Part shown: piece by piece, positions 41,801 to 52,626 of the stretch
Numbering within the stretch: position 1 is the stretch's first letter
How the letters are laid out: each line of letters starts with the position of its first letter
Source: Acholoe squamosa
Lineage: Eukaryota; Annelida; Polychaeta; Phyllodocida; Polynoidae
Direction of reading: 5' to 3'
NCBI GenBank assembly: GCA_949317995.1
Contig: OX439036.1
Location: 107,363,669 to 107,427,668 of the forward strand
Length of the DNA: 64,000 nucleotides
Translations under genes and position numbers: made by a program
The notes under the pieces: generated by a model
What the model saw: the letters and a program-made list of their open reading frames with translations, nothing else
Told to the model about the DNA's origin: nothing
The model's database searches: none

Positions 41801-42717
41801 GCAACCCTCAAGTTTTAAACACCTATTTTCGCTATTATATAATAAGAATAATGCAGGCTGAACGAGCTTGAAAATGCCTGGAAACATGTTAATTTTATTT
41901 TTTCATGAAGGTCTATGTTAATAAGAAAACCAGTTACTGGGGTATAGATATGTTAAACACAGCACTAAATGAAATCAATGTATATTATAATGTAGTATTA
42001 ATCTCAGTGCTAGGTGACATGGTATGTACAGGTAAACATCACGATTGTTAGGAGTCTCTCTATAGTTTTTAGTTCAGCACTAAATGAAATCAATGTATAT
42101 TATAATGTGATATAAATCTTAGTGCTAGGTGACATGGTATGAACAGGCAAACATCACGATTGTTAGGAGTTTCTCTATAGTTTTTAGTTCAGCACTAAAT
42201 GAAATCAATGTATATTATAATGTGATATCAATCTTAGTGCTAGGTGATATGGTATGTACAGGCAAACATCACGACTGTTAGGAGTCTCTACAGTTTTTAG
42301 TTCAGTTAACAGCTTTTCTTAAACACATGCTGTTGAAATTCCCAAACCTTTGTTACAGAGTTAGATATGTGAAAAACATTACTAAATGAAATTAATGTAT
42401 ATTATAATGTAATATCAATTTCAGTGCTAGGTGACACGGTATGTACAGGCAAATATTACAACTGTCAGGAGTCTTTCTATAGTTTTAGTTCAATTTACAT
42501 TTTTTTAAAACACAGGCTGTTGAAATTCCAAAACCTTTGTTGGAATCACAAACAAAATGTTACCACCTGTATCAATACCGAGACATTAATTTGCTTAAAC
42601 TATAACTATATACGTAATTAAAAAGTTAAAATTATGTCTTTTATTTTTTTATTTATTCTTTACATTTTTTTAAACAACTGTTTATACGCTTCCAGCAGAG
42701 TTTAGTAGTTAAAGGTG
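38873..42717. other. gene-free stretch with several local tandem duplications
   Basis: No coding signal seen. Arrays: 38-bp units with ataaaagaggtcgtttatag, five copies (39587-39771); 12-bp gaaggaggattg units (39899-39997); a 256-bp segment duplicated once (40396-40592 and 40652-40848); 39-bp units with gaatccagataagatatgct, five copies (41150-41345); and 115-bp units with gcactaaatgaaatcaatgt, three in tandem (41961-42305) plus one displaced copy (42378-42495). The two 38-39-bp arrays share a cgttyataagatatatttag core. Confidence 0.8.
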
Positions 42718-43607
42718 TACACTCTAAAAAATGCGTTTTAACTAAAACATATTTTACCCCATACACTTTTTGGTAAAACACATTTTTATTATCTAAACAC
42801 TTTTTCTAAAACACTTTACACTTTTCCTGCAAAAGTGTTTAGGTTTATAAAAGTGTTTTAATACTTGGTTCCAATCCAACTCACCAGGTGACAGGAGCAA
42901 CCTATGATGGTACTTTGATAACATTTATATGGACACAAATGTTTGAATTTAAGTATAAATGATAATGATACACAGCATCCTAATAAAACTTTACATTTAC
43001 ACTTTACCTTAGAATGGATTTATAAAAGAAATATTTAAAAATACCTTCTCAATACCTTAATTCCAATGTAACCCATGAAAAACAACTATTTTTGTAACAT
43101 TCAGGATTAATACATACATACATCCCAGTCCTAAACTCTTTGACTAACTTTATGCATTAATGTGTTTGAACTCATCTTAACTGTAGGCCAAGCCTGGTTA
43201 GCACAGAATCAATGTTGATAACTGGATGATCAACATTCATCAACTTGCTATCAACATAACTTCAATATTCTTTACCTGTAGAGAGACAATAATATGCAGT
43301 AGGAAGGACTCGCTAATCCTAAAACTGAGACCATGGGTTGTAAATATGGAAATGAAATAATAGCAAGGGCATGAATTTATTTGCAGCTTATTTTAAACGC
43401 TTTCTGAACCTAAACACTTTATTCTCAGAATTATTTTAACACTTTTTTATCTGAAACACAATTTAATCAAAAAAACTTTTAAATTTGAAAACACTTTTTG
43501 AAAAATTGTTTTGTGTTGCCTAAAAATGTGTTTAACAAAGTGTTACAAGAAAGTGTTTTAAATACAGGTAAAAGTTTTTAAAAACAAAACACATTTTTTA
43601 GAGTGTA
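42718..43607. mobile_element. 890-bp element, TIR CACTCTAAAAAATG, TA ends
   Basis: Ends tacactctaaaaaatgcg and acattttttagagtgta are inverted repeats flanked by TA. Many subterminal copies of aaaacacttt or aaagtgtttt lie in both orientations near each end. No transposase frame. A left-end fragment lies at 46692-46850, and the last 50 bp of a right end at 44392-44445. Confidence 0.75.
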
Positions 43608-43778
43608 TGGTTTAAGGTACAGGTCAGTTTAATCGGTTAACAGTCCTTCACACGCCAAACATGGTTCCCCCAGCCAGCATAAATGGCTCTTATAAAAAGT
43701 TGTCATTAAGTTTTTCCAGTACTTTATTTTTTTTCCTGGTAAACCACATATGACTCTAGTGTATTAATCTGCTCATGA
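43608..43778 (-). pseudogene. decayed third copy of the novel-family tail exon
   Basis: On - it repeats the second half of the exon at 44457-44885: EQINTLESYVVYQE, then after a one-base loss in the A run KYWKNLMTTFY, CWLGEPCLACEGLL and a stop. A few substitutions and the frameshift show that it is not functional. The homologous block including the flank is 43563-43778 against 44392-44605. Confidence 0.8.
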
Positions 43779-43781
43779 AAT

Positions 43782-44387
43782 GTGGACCAACAGGGGAGAA
43801 CGTGCCTCCAGGGGGATTTTTAATACTGACTTCAACCACCTAGGGGTAGTGTATGGGTAAAACACTAAAAAATATGTCAAAAATGCTATATACCAATTTT
43901 TTATGGAGAATCGAGTGGTAAGCTTAGAATTATTCCATCTCTAATAAAAACGTTTTATTTTTGGAATGCAAAGGAATATTTGTTTCCATGGCAACATAGA
44001 AAATTGGCATATATAGCAATTTCTGATTGTCATGGAAACCACTCCATTATTCCAAATGGGAATTTTTGCCACAAACCTTTTTGGAAATTCCTTCAGGAAC
44101 TCAGAAATGAAAAAAGAGCTCAAAAATCCCCTTTACAATAAAAAACATTACATTTCTTGGTTATTTTTCAAGAAAACTGTATTTTTTTTGCATTATAGGT
44201 ATCTATGATATAAGGCATTCAAAGCTTATTTGTCATTTTTAGTTGCTCACTTCAACCTATGTTTAACAAGCGATTACATAAAAACTACCAGGGATATTTT
44301 AGCTCAAGATATCTCATTTTAAAGCATGTGACTTAAACCTTAAAATTCAATTTCCCCATGGAGGCATGTTTTCCCTCATCTGGCCAT
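43782..44387. mobile_element. element with TIR GGACCAACAGGGGAGAACG
   Basis: Left end tggaccaacaggggagaacg and right end ttttccctcatctggcca are inverted repeats of about 30 bp (with cctcca inside both). It lies exactly between the two copies of the tail exon. A larger relative is at 54481-55313. Confidence 0.6.
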
Positions 44388-44456
44388 AAATACAGGTAAA
44401 AGTGTTTAAAAACAAAACATATTTTTTATAGTGTATGGTTTAAGGTACAGGTTAAT

Positions 44457-44885
44457 TTAATCGGATAACAGTCCTTCACACGCCAAACATGGTTCCCCCA
44501 GCCAGCACAAATGGCTGTCATAAAAAGTTGTCATTAAGTTTTTCCAGTACTTTATTTTTTCTTCCTGGTAAACCACATATGCCTCTAGTGTATTGATTTG
44601 TTCATAAATACGACTCCTTGGGTTACCGCTATCGGGGTTGCTACTGCTAGGGTTGCTGCTGCAGGGGTTGCTGCTGCCGGGGTTGCTGCTGCTAGGGTTG
44701 CTGCTGCAGGGGTTGCTGCTGCTGGGGTTGCTGCTGCAGGGGTTGCTGCTGCCGAGGTTGCTGCTGCTAGGGTTGCTGCTGCAGGGGTTCCTGCTGCTAG
44801 TAATGCTGCTGCCTGGGTTGCTGTTGCCTGGGTTGCCGCTACCAGGGATGTTGTTGAGTTGTTTCCTTAACTCCCGTAAGTCTTT
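44457..44885 (-). CDS. novel gene A exon 3 (SSNP repeats and cysteine tail)
   Basis: 143 codons including TAA, acceptor aatttttag. The 15-nt minisatellite (about 44630-44840) keeps the frame throughout. After it, KYWKNLMTTFYDSHLCWLGE and PCLACEGLLSD match gene B YWKDLMSNFFSSHFCWKGEK and CFPCEGLYDK. The stop overlaps an ATTAAA hexamer. Confidence 0.82.
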   Translation of the reverse strand, partial: KDLRELRKQLNNIPGSGNPGNSNPGSSITSSRNPCSSNPSSSNLGSSNPCSSNPSSSNPCSSNPSSSNPGSSNPCSSNPSSSNPDSGNPRSRIYEQINTLEAYVVYQEEKIKYWKNLMTTFYDSHLCWLGEPCLACEGLLSD

Positions 44886-47800
44886 CTAAAAATTTAAAAA
44901 AGAACAAAAAAAACTATATTATTAGAGCTTACCCTGTAGATATATGTCAAGGTTACATACCTACATGTGAAAGCCTTAACCAGAAATGGTTAACTACTTA
45001 ATATCTAGAATTTTATCAGTCAGGGGTCCCCGACATACATCTCCCCTGTATTGTATGAGAGGTAAATACATGTTAAGGTTACATGCACGCATGTAGCTAT
45101 TTTAATTAGAAGTGGCTAGCCATTTAATAGCTAAAAAACTTTGAGTACTTACTTCAGCCCAGTGTTTGGCCCAATAACCACTCTGCATGGTTGCTCTTAT
45201 TGACATTAATGCTTTCGGGCAGCGTCCTTCACGACGTACCTTTTAAAAAAATAAAACAGTTGTTATGTATCACTGTTTTATTTGAACCCCTCTTGATCAC
45301 ATTTTACATTTAATCCCCCTTAACTTTTTAGTAACTTAAAAAAGGAAAACTGACTTGTTCAATGTATCAGATAGATAAGCATATTCTGATATAGGAGTTA
45401 TTGAGTGCATTTTTTTAAATTACTCACCTATCCCTAAATTCCCCTATGATCCAGATAAGATTTTTAGTGTTTTAAACCAAATTGTTATATATAAAATTAC
45501 GGTGATACATTATTTCTCAGGAGGAAATATGGTGATACATAACAAACATGTCAGGGTTGTTGTTGCCTGGGTTTAGGTATGTCAGCATTGAGGCTGATAT
45601 GAGCCTGGACTGCGTCATGGAAAACTGTGCCAGGCTTGGAAGGTTTGTGCAGGGACAGGTCTCAGTGATCAGCTTATAACCATGGGAAATATTTGAGGGT
45701 TTAACTGCCTAACAATTTGTACCCCAAGTACATAAAATTACCTTTAATTTAGTGTTTGATTTTTTCACAACTCTAAATAGTTAATTAATTGTTACCTTAA
45801 TTAGGTCAATGTAATTAATACCCCCTGATCAAAAATACATGAAGGAATATAGGAAGTTATTCAAAAACATATAGAAGAGGTAGTATATGGTCTTAGCATC
45901 ATCTCTGCCAAATATGAAGAAAATCTATTGTTGAGCACATAGTTTTCTAGGATCAGCAGAAATTTGTAATTGATAATTTCTGCCAAAATTAAGGGATTTT
46001 ACTAACTTTTTTATCTTTAAAAATTGATATTTCCACTTCTTTTGGTCAGAATGACCTGGGATGAACTGCATTGTGATGGCAAAGATCCAGGCTTTCAGGG
46101 GGTGTAAGGTTTTCCATGATACAGCAAGTTTAAAAATCAAACTAAAATCATGGAAAGGTCACACATGTTCCTTTTTTGTACAGTTTAAAATGATGACGAA
46201 AAAAATGCCCACTTTCGATCATGAAAACCTTTATAACTTCATCAATTTTCACTTTAAATAAAAAATTCCAAAAGCATATTATTACTAACATGTGTCTCTA
46301 AAGGCTGTTCTAAAAGCTAAGCGATCAGACAGCTTTTCAATTTTTAGCGACATACCTACTGGGTTATGTATAGACAGTTTGATGCACTTAAAACATGTTA
46401 CAAATAGGATTATAATTTTATGAACAAACCTAAACAGTCTTAAGACTAAAGTAGTCATTTTGGTTGGGTATGAATACTCTGTTGCCTAGGGCAGTAATTT
46501 GATACATAGAAAAATGGTGAAAAAATAACGCCTTTTGGACTGCATTTTGGGAGTAGTTTGGATAAGGTGGAAATATAAGAAAAGGTCTAAAATTTGGGAG
46601 TAGGATGTTTTCCTAAAAAGTCATTTTTAGATCTCAAACTTACATATCTACGACATGATGTTCATAAGAATCAACTTTCACCAGCCTACAAAGTACACTG
46701 TAAAAAATGTGTTCATACCTCAATCACTTGTCCTGCTAAACACCTGTTTTTGCCAACTACTAACATGTTTATTACAATAAAACACTTATTAAGATTTATA
46801 CACTTTTTTTTAAACACTTAAATACATTTCAAGAAAAATGTTGAGCTATTTATAAACTTAAAATCTGTGACAAGTACATGTTATAGTTTAAATTTACCCT
46901 ACTCTACTACGTTACTTATTTATCACATCAGTTTTTTTTTAATCGCATGGGCGCTGTACCATGTGACACGATGATAGTGTTTGTATTATAGGGCTTCAGA
47001 CGGGTAAAGTTAACAATTGGCAAGACCACTTTTTAATATCAAAAAGGGACATGGGGGTGGGTGACAAGGGACAAAACCACTTATTAAAACTGACAAGGGG
47101 ACAAGGCCACTTCTTAAAATTGACAAGGGACATGGGATTGGATGATAAGAGACAAAACCCATTTCTTAAAATCAATAAGGGACATGGGACCCTCCTTGTC
47201 TAGAGCCCTTATTATCAGCACAGCCCGCCACCATATATAATAAAATCATTGAGGTTTATCTTGAAAGTCGACTTGTTTTCAATGAGGATTCCGTTTCAGG
47301 TGAGGGTTTTTACGATCACTCAGGACCTCAAAAACCCTCTCAATGTACCTAAAAATTAACCCATGTCAGGAAAACCATAGCCTGGGAAACCATATATTTA
47401 TATAATTAAAGATTACCCCTTTTTCTATGATCGGTTCATTTACCCCTTCATACCGTAATCCTCAGAGAGAACGAACCAATGCGTGATAAAGTTTAGGCCA
47501 ATGGAACTCATATTACAGTTTACCGTCCACCGCCCGCATGCATTTAAATGGCTGCATGAGGTTTAATTACTTAAAAATGTATTTGGACATGGTAGGAAGG
47601 AGCAAAGGGGTCATATTTGGTATTAAACTAAAGCTTACAAAGGGGTCATATTTGGTATTAAGCTAAAGCTTACAGTGCAAAGAAATGTTAATAACATGGT
47701 GGCATATATAACCTGAAGATTTTTAGACAGTGGTACCTACCGTAAATCCTCGGTTATAAGCAGGATTTTTTTTATTTAGGGCCCAAACTGGCTTCTAAAT

Positions 47801-48462
47801 TTTTCCAAAAGTCCTCCTCCCCAACCCCGGCTTATGACCGTTTTTTTTACTATAGAATAAAGAGAAAATGGTAAGAATTTGACCTCAAAACCGGCTTTTA
47901 GTTTTTTCCTGAACTTGCCTCCGGCTTATGACCGGAGCCAGCTTGTGACTGGGGATTTACGGTATATAATGAACAATGAAAAAATGCGTTATTAATTTTC
48001 AAAATAGCTCGGACGGTAAACTGTAACCTGAGTTCTCATAGCCTTAAATAAAAAAAATAAAAAATTACTTTAACACCTTACCTGGAGTGCATCATGAGGT
48101 GCGGGGTTTGGTTGTTCCTGCTCCTGCATCACCTCCCGAGCTAATGCCTGTTGTTCCTGTGGCTGACCCGGGTGTTGTTTTTGGAAGTCACACAGCCCTA
48201 CCTGAGGTGCATTAGACTGTGTTGGGTTTGAGTGTTCCTGCTCCTCCTCCTGGGTTGACGCCTGCTGCTCCTGTGGCTGATCCGGCTGCTCTTCCTGGAA
48301 CTCACCCGGCTGTTGCGGCTGATCCGGCTGCTCTTTCTGGAACTCACCTTGCTGTTGCTCCTCCCGGAGCCCCCGGCTGGAGGTTTGCGGCTCCTCCGCC
48401 CCCTCATCCCGGACCTCTCGGTCTGTGGTAGACTGCTCTTTGAGTTGTTGTGCGTGATCCAT
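44457..48462 (-). CDS. novel-family gene A: Q/E-rich protein with SSNP repeats and HxCx5Cx2C tail, three exons
   Basis: I do not recognise this family. Exons on - are 48462-48082, 45239-45153 and 44885-44457, joined in phase 0 with GT-AG borders (298 residues). Order: a low-complexity Q/E/P-rich N-terminus (1-127), a compact basic segment VRREGRCPKALMSIRAT plus MQSGYWAKHWAE (128-156), a charged helix (KDLRELRKQL), about 13 pentapeptides of SSNP[G/C/S] type, then IYEQINTLEAYVVYQEEK and KYWKNLMTTFYDSHLCW with the cysteine tail ending CEGLLSD. No signal peptide or membrane segment is seen. The H-x-C-x5-C-x2-C spacing could bind zinc; that is inference. Gene B, divergent, shares the exon plan and motifs, which is the main evidence that both are real. 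Confidence 0.75.
44630..44840 (-). repeat. coding minisatellite, 15-nt units
   Basis: About 13 units of aaccccngcagcagc type on -, each a pentapeptide such as NPCSS, NPSSS or NPGSS. All units are exactly 15 nt. The open frames seen on + (GVAAA and LLLGL types) are its antisense shadows. Confidence 0.9.
45153..45239 (-). CDS. novel gene A exon 2
   Basis: 29 codons, acceptor ttttaaaag, donor gtaagt, phase 0. RCPKALMSIRATMQSGYW matches RCPKALTYIRATLQSRYW of gene B. Too short and ATG-poor to show as an open frame by itself. Confidence 0.82.
45886..47000. other. gene A intron 1, AT-rich part
   Basis: No exon recognised. It contains a left-end fragment of the CACTCTAAAAAATG element (46692-46850). 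A short piece, gggttgttgttgcctgggtt at 45555, resembles the coding minisatellite unit of exon 3. Confidence 0.4.
47020..47215. repeat. diverged minisatellite with cttaaaattgacaagggaca units
   Basis: Four to five units of roughly 45-55 bp in intron 1 of gene A. The same unit family recurs at 49830-50045, 50410-50600 and, inverted, 55450-55640. Confidence 0.6.
47504..48035. mobile_element. MITE, TIR GAACTCATATTACAGTTTAC, with nested insertion
   Basis: Ends gaactcatattacagtttac and gtaaactgtaacctgagttc. Interrupted by 47740-47962. Close copy without the insertion at 52986-53308. Confidence 0.8.
47740..47962. mobile_element. MITE, TIR CCGTAAATCCTCGGTTATAAG, TA duplication
   Basis: Ends ccgtaaatcctcggttataa and tgactggggatttacgg, flanked by TA. 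The intact site cctatata in the related copy at 52986-53308 shows the insertion point. Confidence 0.85.
48082..48462 (-). CDS. novel gene A exon 1
   Basis: Starts MDHAQQLKEQSTTDREV and contains repeated FQxEQPDQPQ units (GEFQKEQPDQPQ, GEFQEEQPDQPQ, DFQKQHPGQPQ). Donor gtaagg after ALQ, phase 0. A TATA box lies about 40 bp before the ATG. Confidence 0.8.
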
Positions 48463-48484
48463 TCTGGTTGTTTCTGAGCGTGCT

Positions 48485-48547
48485 GCACGTGCACAACGCC
48501 TTTTATAGGGCTAGCGTGCGACGTCAAAGAGTCCGTGTAGTCACGTG
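48485..48547 (-). promoter_or_regulatory. promoter of novel gene A: TATA box, CRE-like site, E boxes
   Basis: On -, TATAAAA at 48507-48501 stands 39 bp before the ATG. TGACGTCG (CRE-like) is at 48526-48519. CACGTG-type E boxes are at 48547-48542 and, between TATA box and ATG, 48492-48487. The short distance implies a 5' UTR of only about 10 nt, or initiation at the TATA with a downstream start. Confidence 0.55.
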
Positions 48548-49829
48548 GTACCGCTCATCGTGGTCATGTGGTCTAGCATTAATCTCGAACCAGATAAGAA
48601 AGGCTGTACAAACCATGATTACATACTCCAAGCTCTTATAGAATTCGATAAAACAACAACCCTAATGATACTGTCCCTACGCCATAGAACTACTTCTGCG
48701 GAAAATATCATTTAATAAAAATTTCATCAAGGCTATTTGATTTGATAGTGATCTTTGTTAACCAATTACAGGTGCTAAAAGAGAAAGACTTACGTTAGTC
48801 TGCAACGGTGTAAAGCGATGTTTGATAAAACAATGGGGAATCCCTGTTAAATTCTTGCGCTGGTACCTTGTGGGACCCGTTTGATGTTGAGTAATAAGCA
48901 AAATCGTCTACTAACAGACAGTTGAAAAAAGGAAAGGGGTTCGATGTGAAGACTATAGGATAGGGTATGGTCGCCTAATATAGCTATATCAAGGAAAAAC
49001 TTCTATAATCTAAAGGTTTTTAATTGTTTGATTAAAATCTTTGGTTACGTTGAAAAGCAGGGATCTCCCCTGCAAAATGGGTACTTTTCCCTATTTTGTC
49101 CATGCATAATTTTTATAATTTCGTAATTAAAGATTTTGCAAACAGAAGCATATTACCAATCATGGGAGTTAATATGGTCATAGTAGGGTCATAATATGAC
49201 TACACAAAGCATATGAAACAGGGTTTATATAGAAACAAAAATTTTTGACGTTGGATTCTCAGTAAGGTAATTTAGTCATCTAATTAAACCCTTTATAGAT
49301 GCTACTAGAAGCTAATATAGTCATATTAAAGTCTCTAGTGAATACATAGAGGTGTTATGGCCATGTATTCATATTGCTTTTCTAAAGCCAAACATATGAG
49401 CGTATTAGCTCTAGTGCATGGTATTTTTCTTGCTAAAAAAATTAAATTATACAATTATGATATCAGAGTAACATTTAATCTGATGTGTTTTAAAAATTAT
49501 GTAGAATAAAACACAATTTGTTTTGTGCAGCTACCTTGAATAATAACAAATCATACAAAAATTTAAAGTCACTTAAAAATCATAAGAAATGGACATAACA
49601 TTTTTAAACCTTTATATGATAGTAAACTGTTAGAGCAGGGGACCAGTGTAGATTTTCTCTAAGACCTTTTTGTCATACTACATGACTTTAAACGAAGAGA
49701 AACCACAGAGACCCCATAAAAATATGTTTTCTGAGAATTGGTCATATAACTTCCATGGACATATAAGATACCTTTACCCTACAGGGTATTGGATGGCGTG
49801 TCCCTATGGGTTTAGACCCATAAAATTGA

Positions 49830-50045
49830 CAGTGTGACATGGCCTTTTCTTAAAATCAACAAAGGACATAGAGATTCAAGGGACAAGGACATGGGTAAAA
49901 AAAGATAGTGACAGGGAACATGGAATTTTCTTAAAATCGATATGTGACATGGAGCTTAGTGACAAGGACAGAGGAAAATACAAATTTAGTAGTGACATTT
50001 GACATGAGCTTTTCTTAAAATCAAAGGACATGGGTACCCCTCATC
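49830..50045. repeat. diverged minisatellite, second array
   Basis: Units of ttcttaaaatcaacaaaggacatg type, ending gggtacccctcatctagacc; the latter also resembles the end of the array at 47020. Confidence 0.55.
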
Positions 50046-50409
50046 TAGACCCCCGACCCTGCCTCAGCGTGGGAAAGGAGAATCGCAGGTGTTTCTCTCA
50101 GCCGAAATTAACATCCGCATATCTCTCGAACGTTCATACCATAAAACCCCTGATGCTATGTCAACGGGGACACAAACCCCCACCTTTTAGAATTTGCACA
50201 TTTACAAGGTCTAAGGCATAACGGTATGACGATGATAACAGCTGATCATCGTACAGTTAAATTACTACTGCAATTAAAAAACAAAAACCTATTGATCCTA
50301 TTTAGATCCCTGGTTGCCTGAATTGGATCAATGGTGTACTAATTTGGTTCAATATGCACGGAGTTAAATTTTCTAACAAACAGATTGAGTAATACGGCCT
50401 CAGCTATTG

Positions 50410-50600
50410 CTCTATACCCCTAAAATCGACATGGCGACATGAGCCTTTTTTTTTGCTTAGTGACATGGGACATGAACCTTTTTTTAAAATTGACATGGTG
50501 ACATGAACTTTTCTTAAAATTAACATGGTGACATTAACTTTTCTTAAAATTGACATGGTGACATAACAATTTCTTAAAATCGATATAGGATACATCAAGA
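50410..50600. repeat. diverged minisatellite, third array
   Basis: Five units of about 29-32 bp: tgacatgaacttttcttaaa plus attgacatgg. Confidence 0.7.
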
Positions 50601-52139
50601 GCCCATTCAGCTAGACACACTCTTTCAGACTGGTTTTAACTGGTTTGGTACCTCGGTTTTAAAAATATTTGTAGTAGATGTTTGTGCCTATCCGACTGGT
50701 TCACCCGATAAAACGAGGATACTTTGTCCCTTAAGGGGTAACATTAGCCCAGTCACAAAAAAATGTTGTTTTGATCTCGATATTACAATTAAGGATATTT
50801 TTCATATCTAGGTCACTTTTCTCTAAAAACCTATTGATATCTAAGCTACAATTTTTGCCTAAATAGAATTTTGAAAGTGATAATTATTTTTAGACATAAG
50901 GCAATGAGTAGAGGCTAAAATTTTCACCGATTTTCGATGTGTCCGGAAATTGCGTCTGGATCAACCAATAATATTCAAGAATGAGTCTGTGGGTTTTAAG
51001 CAACAATTTATCAACCAAAGGCATCTCAAATCAAGTGTACTATATTCATTTAGCTCAAGAAGGATTTTATTATTTCGCATTTTCTATAAAATTATAATTT
51101 CTCTAAAAAAATTGGGGTTACTTTGGGGCTGGGGGGGGGGTATCTTTGGCTCGCCAATACTATATACCTGTCATTTTAGTCAAAATATTCATATTTTTCA
51201 CAATTTTTCTTACAATCCGTATTTTAGACTGTATCCATGAGTTTTGTTTACCTATGATGAAAAATACCTGAATTGGATACTTTTTAAGAATGCTTTTTAT
51301 ATTGACAAAGTTTTTAGGGGTAACTTTGACTCAATATTTGGTTGTGAAAAAATGAGAAATATACTACCATAGGGAATCCCTTGTGGGCCAATGTTGCCTC
51401 GAAGTAAGGGTAACTTTGCTCCAACCTATTTCGATGTGAATCTAGTACTTGCTGGACACAAAATCTTAAAATTTCACATACATCTGAAAGATACTAACTA
51501 AAACTCAAACTAATGGTAGTTATTTCTCCAATAATTGCACTCCTATCATGCTGATTTTTGGAAGTATCCAAAAAGTGGGCCAAAGTATCCTCATCGGTGA
51601 TTCGGTGTGCTGACATGTATTATGTCATTACTGCGTCCCCTGTCGGGGGGAGGGTCAGTTCAGGGGGTATTGACACCCAGTTAGACCGGCTTGTGGTGAC
51701 TTATTTACTCTATAATTTTCTCTTTTATTTGAAATAAACCTCTGTATACTTGAAAGATGAAAACAAGGCGCTGAAAGAATAATTACGAATGCGGTGTATT
51801 AAATAACTGTGAGCGAGCAGAGTCACTATGATACATTAGAAATAAAACATTATGGCACGTAGTTATGGTAAATAGAGGGTCCATCCGTTGCTAAGGGAAA
51901 AAGAAGTAGGTGACCCGTTTGGAACATAGGTTATTGACACGCTATTCGTCCTTTCCCACGTTCAGGGAGTGTCACACCACCTGTCCTCACCGTAGCCTGT
52001 TCATCGCCCCTAAAGTATTTCCGTTAACTGTCTGCTACGGTACAGTTTTGCTGGTTACTGTGCTTTAAAGGTCTAAGAAAAGGGACTAGCGAAAGTATTC
52101 CCCGAGGATTCCCTCTTTTTACCGATCGCCTCTCTAGAC

Positions 52140-52148
52140 CATAAAAGA
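52140..52148 (+). promoter_or_regulatory. possible TATA box of novel gene B
   Basis: CATAAAAGA lies 131 bp upstream of the gene B ATG, which would give a 5' UTR of about 100 nt. Weaker evidence than for gene A. Confidence 0.35.
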
Positions 52149-52278
52149 CACCTTGGCAAGCATGTTTTGCCGCATATGGAAAAGAAACAAAAGGAGTGCC
52201 TTTTAACTAATCACGGGCTAGGCATCGGTTAAAACTTGGCGCACATCGATTTTTTTCCAGTTTTAGCCAGTAATTGCG

Positions 52279-52626
52279 ATGGAGAAGATAGACCACACAG
52301 CGAGTGACTCTGAAATCGACGCCCCGCCTGATGTGAGGACTGCCGCCCTACAAAAGGTTCAAGGACGGGAGGAGGATGATACCTCTTCGCCAATAGCAGA
52401 GTCCTTCACCCAACAGACACCGCCTCAGGCCGAACCATCTCAGGATGGAGGAGAGCAGTCTCAGGCAGAGGGGCAGCAAACCCTACCCGTGCAATTACCG
52501 CTGGATTTTCCTTCAACCCCACAGACCTCACCGCCTCAGGCCGATCCATCTCAGGATGAAGGAGAGCACTTTCAGACCGAGAGGCAGCAGACTCTACCCG
52601 TGCAACTCCCACCGGATTTACCTCAG
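52279..52626 (+). CDS. novel gene B exon 1
   Basis: 116 codons from MEKIDHTASDSEIDAPPD to DLPQ, donor gtaaag. Low-complexity, acidic, with two copies of SPPQADPSQDEGE-type sequence. The first in-frame ATG in the exon is taken as start. Confidence 0.78.

Larger units (their letters stand above)
48548..52139. other. spacer between the two divergent novel genes
   Basis: AT-rich, no coding exon recognised. Apart from the two diverged minisatellites, I see no repeat termini. Confidence 0.5.

Noticed and set aside
44598-44889. Alanine/valine- and leucine-rich frames on +
   Set aside because: Antisense of the SSNP coding minisatellite. The - strand frame has splice sites and a conserved paralog.
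48219-48431. Proline/alanine-rich frame on +
   Set aside because: Antisense shadow of gene A exon 1.
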